Origin: Methanobacterium sp. UBA410
GTDB lineage: Archaea; Methanobacteriota; Methanobacteria; Methanobacteriales; Methanobacteriaceae
Direction of reading: 5' to 3'
Length of the DNA stretch: 14,364 nt
Assembly (NCBI GenBank): GCA_002498385.1
Contig: DAHH01000003.1
Span: forward strand, 96,807-111,170
The notes under the pieces were generated by a model, which was given only the letters and a program-made list of their open reading frames with translations, was not told the DNA's origin and searched no databases. Positions 7,574 to 13,305 of this stretch are shown here, one piece after another (positions within the stretch are counted from its first letter, which is position 1; each line of letters opens with the position of its first letter). The translations under genes were made by a program, and so were the position numbers.

Positions 7574-8719
7574 TTAACCCCAGATTGCATCTTCAATTAG
7601 AGACATTTCACATTGAAGGTCTATGATATTTGTTCTTCCCTTTCCTCTACCCCTTGAAACTGTTTTTGTTGATATCAACCCCAACATTTCCAGTTCATTT
7701 ATAAAGTCAAATATTCTCCTGTATGAAACTGAGTCTCCCTTGGATATTTCTTTATAGACAGAGTAAAGCCTTCCAGATGTTATTTCTTCTTTTCTCTTTG
7801 TTAAATAAATTATGGACTCCAAAACCTTCTGCTGCTGACTTGGGAGTGTCATCACAATATCTGTAATCTTATTGTGTTCTATATAATCCTTAGCTTCTCT
7901 AACATAGGTTTCCTGAACTATTTCGGAGCCTTTTTCATCTGCAAGTTCACCTGAAGTTCTTAAAAGGTCTAATGCGTATCTTGCATCACCTTCTTCTTTA
8001 GCTGCAAGCGCAGCGCAGAGAGGTATCACATCTTCGTGTAAAACACCATCTTTAAAGGAGAGTTTGGATCTTTCATTTAAAATGTCAATGAGCTGCTGTG
8101 CATTGTATGGTGGAAACACGATCTCACGGTCCCTCAGGCTGCTTCTAACCCTGGGCTTTATAAACTGTTTAAAATCAACGAAGTTACTTATGGATGCAAT
8201 TGAAACATTATCAGTACGTGTTAGGGTGTAAAGAAGACCATCACCATCGTTTTTTAGGAGAATGTCAACTTCATCCAGGATCACTATGAGAATTAAGTCG
8301 CTTCCAAAGACGTTCTTTTTAAAAAGGCCCCGGAATGCGTTGATAATTTCCGCCTTTGTCCAGCCTCTATAGGGAACATCGCGCCCCATTTGTTGGCAGA
8401 GACGGGCAATAACTTGATATTCTGTTGTGTAATCAGTACATCGTATGTACTCTACCCTAATGTTGATATTTTTATCTCTTGATATTTGTTCCAGCTGTTT
8501 CCTTGCAAATTTTGCAACTGCGGTCTTTCCAGTACCAGTTTTACCGTATATAGTAACATCAGGAGGTGTTACACCTCCAAGAGCTTCTACCCAGTATTTT
8601 GCTACTGATTTTATTTGTTCTTCTCTGTGAGGTAATTTGTCAGGTAGAAACCTGTGATCTAAAAATTTTTTGCACTTAAAAACCGTCTTTTTTTCGCCTA
8701 ATTCTTCAAAAATATTCAT
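7574..8719 (-). CDS. cdc6: Orc1/Cdc6-family origin-recognition initiator
   Basis: This AAA+ protein binds origin recognition boxes, melts the origin and helps load the MCM helicase. With the ATG start the protein has 381 residues. Walker A is YGKTGTGKT (58-66), Walker B ILDEVD (147-152), the initiator-specific segment DGDGLLYTLTR lies at 158-168, sensor 1 N179 in SNF, and sensor 2 R247 in GDARYALDLLR. The C-terminal winged helix (about 285-381) has the helix YRRIFDFINELEMLGLI and a basic wing SRGRGKGR that should contact DNA. The track-length frame begins at GTG 8728, but that codon belongs to a GTGGT ribosome-like site 4 bases before ATG 8719, so the ATG is preferred; both remain possible. 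The gene sits next to the eight-copy repeat origin, the arrangement seen for Cdc6-1 in Methanothermobacter, and is transcribed away from it. Confidence 0.95.
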   Translation of the reverse strand: MNIFEELGEKKTVFKCKKFLDHRFLPDKLPHREEQIKSVAKYWVEALGGVTPPDVTIYGKTGTGKTAVAKFARKQLEQISRDKNINIRVEYIRCTDYTTEYQVIARLCQQMGRDVPYRGWTKAEIINAFRGLFKKNVFGSDLILIVILDEVDILLKNDGDGLLYTLTRTDNVSIASISNFVDFKQFIKPRVRSSLRDREIVFPPYNAQQLIDILNERSKLSFKDGVLHEDVIPLCAALAAKEEGDARYALDLLRTSGELADEKGSEIVQETYVREAKDYIEHNKITDIVMTLPSQQQKVLESIIYLTKRKEEITSGRLYSVYKEISKGDSVSYRRIFDFINELEMLGLISTKTVSRGRGKGRTNIIDLQCEMSLIEDAIWG

Positions 8720-8750
8720 AAAGACCACTTTTTATAGTAAATAATTTGGA

Positions 8751-8757
8751 TTTATAG
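8751..8757 (-). promoter_or_regulatory. Probable TATA box of cdc6
   Basis: On the minus strand CTATAAA lies about 35 bases before ATG 8719. Transcription would begin near 8728, giving a very short leader of about 9 bases. A second TATA-like stretch nearer the gene (8736-8731) is too close to be used. The left ORB arm begins about 200 bases further upstream. Confidence 0.4.
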
Positions 8758-8958
8758 ATAAATCAAAGTTCTGAATGAAAGCTGTTAGAGAATTTGTTTT
8801 TATAATAATTTGTAATTGTTTGTAAGTTGTAGGGATTATTTTGATATCTATAATGGTAGTTCATTAATACTTTTTGAGTAATTTCCCTTTTTGAAACAAT
8901 CTTGAAAAACTTAAAGGTATCTAAAAAAATAATTTTCCATTCAGTTTCAATAAGTTTT

Positions 8959-9136
8959 GAGGTGTATTTCAAGTGTAATATTTCTCAAAGATGTTGGATC
9001 GCAGAGAGTAAGAGATGCATTTCAAATGTAAAACATATGTTGTATCCAGTTTTCAGTGATAGAGAGATGCATTTCAAGTGTAAACAATGAAACCATGATC
9101 GAATTAACAGTTGAGAGAGATGCATTTCAAGTGTAA
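8959..9136 (-). repeat. Left ORB arm, four repeats
   Basis: The cores are at 8966-8978, 9019-9031, 9071-9083 and 9124-9136. Three match ATTTCAAGTGTAA exactly; the second has one change (AAATG for AAGTG). Each is preceded by a conserved GAGAGATGC-type flank (GAGGTGT in the first), so the full unit is 22 bp. Start-to-start spacing is 53, 52 and 53 bp, five helical turns. Confidence 0.92.
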
Positions 9137-9460
9137 TATCCTATTCAGTTTGTGAGGTTTATAGTTTTCGTATTGTTTTTCATAGTGTATTATGTCCAAC
9201 ATAAGAGCTTGATTCTTTTTCATACTTAAATTTTGAAAATATAATTTTGAAAAATAAAATTTTAGAAATGCATAAGAAATGTAATTAATAAAGATTTAGT
9301 TAGATATAAATATTTTGTAGGGTATGATAGTTAAAAAGAAGTATGAAAAGCATGAATTAAACTTGATTGAAAATTTAAGGAATTTTGAAAAGGAGATTTT
9401 ATTAAAATAAACAAAAAATCAATTTTTTTTTAAAAAGGATCCTATTCTTCCTTCTGTAAA

Positions 9461-9600
9461 AATTTTAGATTAAATTTATATTTAATATATAATTAATTTT
9501 AAATTTTATACTGAAACTTATTCTAATTTTACTATATATAAAGTTATTTATTACTCATTAATAAAGTTATTAATAAATATATAATAGCATTATAATAAAA
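9461..9600. other. Candidate DNA-unwinding element
   Basis: This is the most AT-rich part of the window, with about 9% G+C over 9481-9600. It contains alternating TATATA steps near 9485 and 9533, and two near-copies of ATAAAGTTATT at 9538 and 9561. Its place between the two ORB arms is where melting would be expected. The assignment rests on composition and position only. Confidence 0.5.
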
Positions 9601-9824
9601 ACATAATAAAGAGCAAGAAAATTTAAAAAATGGAAATTTTATACATTTTTATACATTTTCATTTTAATAAATTTTAAAAGTCACTATATTTTTTTAATGT
9701 AATTTCTAATGTAACATTTATTAAACAAACAGAAACATTTTCTTTTTTAAATAATCAACATAAATTAATTATGAGCTTACATCAAAAGATTATGATCTCA
9801 AATGATATCTTAATGTTTTATATT

Positions 9825-10043
9825 TTACACTTGAAATGTACCTCACTAATTTTCGTTTTATTTTCCCTTTACTTAACAAACTTAACAATATTCATCCATT
9901 TTTTAATAAAAATTATTTTTACACTTGAAATGTACCTCTCCACCATTTCTTTTGCTTCCTGATCATTAACTTACACTTGAAATTGATCTCTCATACACCC
10001 CCACCATTTAAAAAAATAAATTTACACTTGAAATCCATCCCTT
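9825..10043 (+). repeat. Right ORB arm, four repeats
   Basis: The core TTACACTTGAAAT is exact in all four copies, at 9825-9837, 9919-9931, 9971-9983 and 10022-10034. Downstream flanks are GTACCTCAC, GTACCTCTC, TGATCTCTC and CCATCCCTT, mirroring the left-arm GAGAG flank in the first three. Start-to-start spacing is 94, 52 and 51 bp, about nine, five and five helical turns. Confidence 0.92.
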
Positions 10044-10260
10044 TTTTCTTCCTTCAAAACGAAAAAGACCTCCTTTTAAACCTTTAAATTGTGTAATTAT
10101 CTTAAATTTTTTTATAACTTTAATTTCTATTTAGATCCTCATTTATTTTTACATTAAAATGAATTTAAATGCATATTTATTCATTAATTTTCGTATTTAA
10201 TCTTCAAAAATATTTAATATTCAAAAATTTATTTAAAAAATGTAACTTCATTTTTTTACT
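10044..10260. other. AT-rich spacer between origin and feo promoter
   Basis: No gene is seen. The first 40 bases are pyrimidine-rich (C much above G). An imperfect 26-bp palindrome centred on ATGCAT lies at 10159-10184, about 20 of 26 positions symmetric. The remainder is simple AT sequence. Confidence 0.5.
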
Positions 10261-10271
10261 GATGGTTTATG

Positions 10272-10292
10272 GTTTCTACCAAGAGTAGAAAC
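10272..10292. promoter_or_regulatory. Perfect inverted repeat just upstream of the feo TATA box
   Basis: GTTTCTAC and GTAGAAAC form a perfect 8-bp inverted repeat around the 5-base spacer CAAGA. It ends two bases before the TATA box, covering the place of the BRE. This looks like an operator for a dimeric regulator distinct from the DtxR-like sites downstream. The protein is unknown. Confidence 0.5.
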
Positions 10293-10293
10293 T

Positions 10294-10301
10294 TTTATAT
10301 A
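10294..10301 (+). promoter_or_regulatory. TATA box of the feoAB operon
   Basis: TTTATATA is a strong archaeal TATA element. Transcription should begin near 10323, inside the first metal-regulator palindrome, leaving a leader of about 110 bases before the TTG start at 10436. Confidence 0.6.
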
Positions 10302-10311
10302 ATATAAATAA

Positions 10312-10327
10312 GTTAGGTATACCTAAC
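10312..10327. promoter_or_regulatory. DtxR/IdeR-type operator 1 (feo)
   Basis: GTTAGGTATACCTAAC is a perfect 16-bp palindrome with the TTAGG-4-CCTAA half-sites typical of iron- or manganese-dependent DtxR-family repressors. It overlaps the predicted transcription start, so metal-loaded repressor should block polymerase there. The regulator gene is not in the window. Confidence 0.75.
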
Positions 10328-10332
10328 AAAAG

Positions 10333-10346
10333 TTAGGCTAACCTAA
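10333..10346. promoter_or_regulatory. DtxR/IdeR-type operator 2 (feo)
   Basis: TTAGGCTAACCTAA repeats the half-sites of operator 1. The 19 bases ending here match 16 of 19 positions of the bacterial IdeR/DtxR consensus TTAGGTTAGGCTAACCTAA. Its centre is 20 bp from that of operator 1, nearly two helical turns, so two dimers could bind on one face. Confidence 0.75.
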
Positions 10347-10423
10347 TAAATAGGACCTGAAACCAACAAACCATTTCACATAAAATTGGTTTTTCAATGG
10401 TTTCCAGGACACGCTCCCATCAT

Positions 10424-10429
10424 GGAGGT
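10424..10429 (+). promoter_or_regulatory. Ribosome-binding site that sets the feoA start
   Basis: GGAGGT lies 6 bases before an in-frame TTG at 10436. The upstream in-frame ATG at 10397 has no ribosome site in front of it, so this element argues for the TTG. Confidence 0.55.
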
Positions 10430-10435
10430 ATCAAT

Positions 10436-10990
10436 TTGGTAAAATCATCAAACCTGAAAAAACATTACAATAATTGTTTAAATCACTACAAATACAAAAC
10501 TGAAGAAATTGTAACCAAAAAAAATGCTAAAAAACATCTTAAACGAATGCATAGAAAACGGCATAAATTATCTTTTTTTATTCAAAGTTTGTTGAACTTT
10601 AATGGACGTAACAATGGCTCTGATACTTGTTCTGCTGATACTCTTTCCAATGATCTTTCACCCTGCTCTGATCACATTCCAAAGAGGTGTACCAACTGCG
10701 CCCTTGGTTGTGAAGAAGTTGGAAAGCTTGAAGACAATTTAATCCCCATAATAAAACTTGAAGAACACCAGAAAGCCAAAGTCCGTTTCATAAAAGGGGA
10801 TTACAAAGTTATAAGAAGACTGCTTGATATGGGGATCACAACAGATGCCACCATCAGTCTCATAAAATCAGCACCCCTAAACGGTCCTGTGGAGATTGCA
10901 GTAAGGGGATCAAAACTGGCTCTTGGACGTGAAATAGCTTCCAATATCTTCGTTGAACTTAGCGATCAAAAAATGAAGGTAAAAAACTGA
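10436..10990 (+). CDS. feoA: FeoA-domain protein with Lys/His- and Cys-rich N-terminal extension
   Basis: FeoA is the small SH3-like partner that supports the FeoB ferrous-iron channel. Here only the C-terminal third, residues about 101-173 of 184, is FeoA-like (LIPIIKLEE through ASNIFVEL, with the core RRLLDMGIT). The first 100 residues are not part of any FeoA I know. Residues 1-45 are Lys/His-rich (CLNHYKYK, KKHLKRMHRKRHK), and five cysteines follow at 65, 77, 85, 88 and 92, the last three as CTNCALGC (CX2CX3C), suggesting metal or Fe-S binding. The extension also uses CGA, CGG and CGT arginine codons, rarer in neighbouring genes. The start chosen is TTG with GGAGGT; ATG 10397 would add 13 residues. 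feoB begins 18 bases after the stop. A free-standing FeoA is usually about 75-85 residues. Confidence 0.85.
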   Translation: MVKSSNLKKHYNNCLNHYKYKTEEIVTKKNAKKHLKRMHRKRHKLSFFIQSLLNFNGRNNGSDTCSADTLSNDLSPCSDHIPKRCTNCALGCEEVGKLEDNLIPIIKLEEHQKAKVRFIKGDYKVIRRLLDMGITTDATISLIKSAPLNGPVEIAVRGSKLALGREIASNIFVELSDQKMKVKN

Positions 10991-11008
10991 TTTAAGGAAA
11001 AGACCTAG

Positions 11009-12949
11009 ATGAACGAAGTTGCAGACGAGCCAGTAAACCTGACAATAGCACTTGCAGGAAATTCCAACGTGGGTAAAAGTGTGGTATTCAATGAACTTAC
11101 AGGCTCAAACCAGATCATTGGAAACTGGCCTGGAAAAACCATTGAAAGGGCAGAAGGTAAACTCCATTTTGAGGGCAGGGACATAACTGTAATAGATCTG
11201 CCTGGAATCTACTCATTTTCAACGTTTTCCATGGAAGAAATTGTTTCCAGAGAATACATGGCAAATGAAAAGCCAGATGCTGTGATAAATGTTGTTGATG
11301 CATCTGTCCTGGAAAGAAACCTGTTTTTTACCCTTCAGTTAAAGGAAATGGAAGTCCCCATGGTATTATGTGTTAACCAGGTGGATGTGGCTAAACAGAA
11401 GGGAATAATGATCGACACGGAAAAACTTCAGGACATGCTTGGAGTTCCAGTTGTATCTGCAGTTGCTGTTAGGGGTGAGGGGCTCCATGAATTAATGGAA
11501 AAAACTCTGGACGTTGCCCAAAAAAAGCCCCAAGTAAAGGTGGTGCCATATGGTGCAGAGGTTGAAAAACGGATAAAAATCTTGACAGATATTGTTGAAA
11601 GTGAAAATTTAAATTTAAACTATCCTTCCCGGTGGGTTTCAATAAAGTTGCTTGAAAACGATCCCGAAATTGAGAAGATGGTTGGATCCAGATCAGAGTC
11701 CATCCTTGATCTGGTGCAGAGCCTGGCCCATGAAATAGAGGAAATTCACAATGAGCCTGTTTTTTCAGTGATAGCATCAGAGAGGTACTCACTTGCAAAT
11801 CAGATCGTAAAAAACACTCAGATACAGAGCGAGACCAAACTCACTTTCTCTGAGAAATTGGACATGATCTTCACCCACAAGGTGTGGGGTTACGTGATGG
11901 CAGCCATAGTGGTTGGTGGATTGCTTCTTTGGACCTTTGTGGTTGGAAGCTTCTTCTCTGGTTTGCTTTCAAATGCCTTCAGCTTCTTCCAACCTACGGA
12001 TCCTAAAGTTTCTGGCTCGATGACAGCCATACTCTGGAATGGAGCATTTGGCGGTATTGTGGCTGGCGTTACCCTTGTAATTCCATTTGTAATTCCATTT
12101 TACCTCATGCTGAGTGCAATTGAAAACTCAGGAGTGCTCACAAGGGTGGCCTTCATGTTGGACAGTTTCATGCACAAGATAGGGCTTCATGGAAAGGCTA
12201 TAATCCCAATGATCCTTGGTTACGGATGCAACGTTCCTGCAATTGACAGCACACGTATACTAGAAACCAAACGTGAAAGATTACTTGCATCCTTTGCAAT
12301 TACCTTCACACCATGTGCAGCAAGAACCATCATTATTCTGGGTCTTGTGGCAGCCTTTGTAAACATATGGTGGGCACTTGCACTTTACGCAGTTGACCTT
12401 CTGGTGATACTTGTGGCCGGTAGAATGGCATCAAAAGTTGTGCCTGGAGAATCAACAGGACTGATAATGGAGTTAAGCTCATTTAAAGTTCCATCTTTAA
12501 CAGCAATGCTTAAACAAACATGGGCAAGGACTAAATCATTGATATATTTAGTATTTCCACTTTACATAATTGGAAGTGCAGGTATCCAGGCCCTGTACGC
12601 TATGGGTGTGCTTGAACCTGTGAGCAATGCTCTGGCACCTCTAACAGTTGGATGGTTGGGTCTCCCAGCATTTGCAGGCATACTCCTCATATTTGGAGTT
12701 GTTAGGAAGGAGTTTACACTTCTCATGCTTGTTACGTTGGTTGGCACGAACTTCGCAGCATTTCTAACCCCTGTTCAGATGATAGTGCTTGCACTCTTCA
12801 GCATGCTCTTCCTTCCATGTATATCCACAATTGCAATATTGGCCCGTGAATTTGGATGGAAATCCACGGGATATGTATCACTGGCCAACTTCGCATTCGC
12901 CCTTGTTATAGGTGGAATAGCTTTCAGGGTGCTTACACCATTCTTTTAA
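11009..12949 (+). CDS. feoB: Ferrous iron transport protein B
   Basis: FeoB is the membrane Fe(II) transporter with an N-terminal cytoplasmic G domain. G1 is GNSNVGKS (17-24), the switch threonine is in GKTIE (42-46), G3 DLPG (63-66), G4 NQVD (123-126) and G5 SAVAVRGEG (about 150-158). A helical GDI-like domain follows to about 280. The membrane part starts near 293 and includes the first gate region with LGYGCNVPAI (403-412), the conserved TFTPCAART (432-440) and a second gate region around C604. The length, 646, is normal for archaea and shorter than E. coli FeoB (773). It is co-transcribed with feoA under two DtxR-type boxes, so expression is expected under iron limitation. No separate feoC is seen. 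The ribosome site is weak (AAGGAA, about 11 bases before ATG). Confidence 0.97.
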   Translation: MNEVADEPVNLTIALAGNSNVGKSVVFNELTGSNQIIGNWPGKTIERAEGKLHFEGRDITVIDLPGIYSFSTFSMEEIVSREYMANEKPDAVINVVDASVLERNLFFTLQLKEMEVPMVLCVNQVDVAKQKGIMIDTEKLQDMLGVPVVSAVAVRGEGLHELMEKTLDVAQKKPQVKVVPYGAEVEKRIKILTDIVESENLNLNYPSRWVSIKLLENDPEIEKMVGSRSESILDLVQSLAHEIEEIHNEPVFSVIASERYSLANQIVKNTQIQSETKLTFSEKLDMIFTHKVWGYVMAAIVVGGLLLWTFVVGSFFSGLLSNAFSFFQPTDPKVSGSMTAILWNGAFGGIVAGVTLVIPFVIPFYLMLSAIENSGVLTRVAFMLDSFMHKIGLHGKAIIPMILGYGCNVPAIDSTRILETKRERLLASFAITFTPCAARTIIILGLVAAFVNIWWALALYAVDLLVILVAGRMASKVVPGESTGLIMELSSFKVPSLTAMLKQTWARTKSLIYLVFPLYIIGSAGIQALYAMGVLEPVSNALAPLTVGWLGLPAFAGILLIFGVVRKEFTLLMLVTLVGTNFAAFLTPVQMIVLALFSMLFLPCISTIAILAREFGWKSTGYVSLANFAFALVIGGIAFRVLTPFF

Positions 12950-12963
12950 TTTTTCACCCTTTC

Positions 12964-13000
12964 AACATGAAATTAAGCCTTTTTCAAATTTTTTCATGTT
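12964..13000. terminator. Hairpin with T-rich loop after feoB
   Basis: AACATGAAA (12964-12972) and TTTCATGTT (12992-13000) form a perfect 9-bp inverted repeat around a 19-base loop with T5 and T6 runs. With the T5 just after the feoB stop it probably ends the feo transcript, by the T runs with or without the stem. Confidence 0.5.
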
Positions 13001-13130
13001 TAATCTCTTAATTTAGGTTTAACTTAGATTAGAAACTGTTTTTTTAATTTTTCATTTATTTTTAAGATTATTTTTAAGATTACAATAATTGGAATGAAAT
13101 AAGGGATGAATATCATTTTTGAAATACATT

Positions 13131-13162
13131 CTTGAAACTTAACTGTCTTGAAACTTAACTGT
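13131..13162. repeat. Perfect 16-bp tandem duplication upstream of cbiB
   Basis: CTTGAAACTTAACTGT occurs twice head to tail with no mismatch, about 110 bp upstream of the cbiB TATA box. The CTTGAAA part recalls the ORB core, but the bases before it do not match, so it is not counted as an ORB. Confidence 0.85.
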
Positions 13163-13268
13163 GAACCAACTAAGCGCCAAGATTTTGATTAATTAAAAGG
13201 ATCAGGATCAAAAAGGGTCAACTTAATTTGAATTAATAAAAGGATCAATTAAATAATAAAAGAAAAGG

Positions 13269-13277
13269 TATAAAATA
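13269..13277 (+). promoter_or_regulatory. TATA box of cbiB
   Basis: TATAAAATA is centred 33 bases before the ATG. Transcription near 13299 would leave only about 7 leader bases. A weak AAGG (13294-13297) is the only ribosome-site candidate, so initiation may be nearly leaderless. Confidence 0.5.
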
Positions 13278-13305
13278 AAATAAAAAGTTTAAAAAGGTTT
13301 TTTTA

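Larger units (their letters stand above)
8959..10043. other. Chromosomal replication origin (oriC) next to cdc6
   Basis: Two inverted arms of four ORB repeats each flank a 688-base core without genes. The left arm reads ATTTCAAGTGTAA and the right arm its reverse complement TTACACTTGAAAT. The middle of the core is extremely AT-rich: a hand count of 9421-9780 gives 50 G+C in 360 bases, and 11 in 120 for 9481-9600. The latter is the best candidate for the unwinding element. The motif is the one described for Methanothermobacter Cdc6-1 binding, and the initiator gene is adjacent. Open frames at 8902-9090 and 9771-9962 run through the repeats and are not genes. A degenerate copy (9 of 13) is at 9272-9284. 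Confidence 0.9.
12950..13305. other. feoB-cbiB spacer with several tandem duplications
   Basis: This 356-base spacer holds no supported gene. It contains the feoB hairpin, a perfect 12-bp tandem repeat TTTTTAAGATTA (13059-13070, 13071-13082), a perfect 16-bp tandem repeat CTTGAAACTTAACTGT (13131-13146, 13147-13162), and two near-copies of GATTAATTAAAAGGATCA (13187-13204 and 13230-13247). Its right end is the cbiB promoter. Confidence 0.7.

Noticed and set aside
8763..8972. 69-residue open frame on the - strand upstream of cdc6
   Set aside because: It begins with a TTG inside the outermost ORB, has no ribosome site, and its Asn/Lys/Tyr/Phe-rich composition is what AT-rich DNA gives. A decayed gene cannot be excluded.
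8902..9090. 62-residue open frame on the + strand
   Set aside because: It runs through three ORB repeats, has no ribosome site, and its peptide is a translation of repeats.
9272..9284. Possible fifth left-arm ORB
   Set aside because: Only 9 of 13 core bases match, which is weak in AT-rich DNA; noted under the origin but not counted.
9324..9410. 28-codon micro-ORF (MIVKKKYEKHE...) in the origin core
   Set aside because: A TATA-like stretch lies about 15-20 bases upstream, but there is no good ribosome site and the length is expected by chance; conservation would be needed.
9771..9962. 63-residue open frame on the + strand
   Set aside because: It spans the first two right-arm ORBs in AT-rich DNA and lacks a ribosome site; the peptide repeats FTLEMYL from the repeat itself.
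8966..10034. CRISPR array
   Set aside because: Regular repeat spacing near 52 bp resembles an array, but the repeats reverse orientation between arms, the spacers are AT-rich origin DNA, and no cas genes are present.
13131..13162. CTTGAAA-containing tandem repeat as extra ORBs
   Set aside because: The bases before CTTGAAA do not match TTACA, so they lack half of the ORB core.
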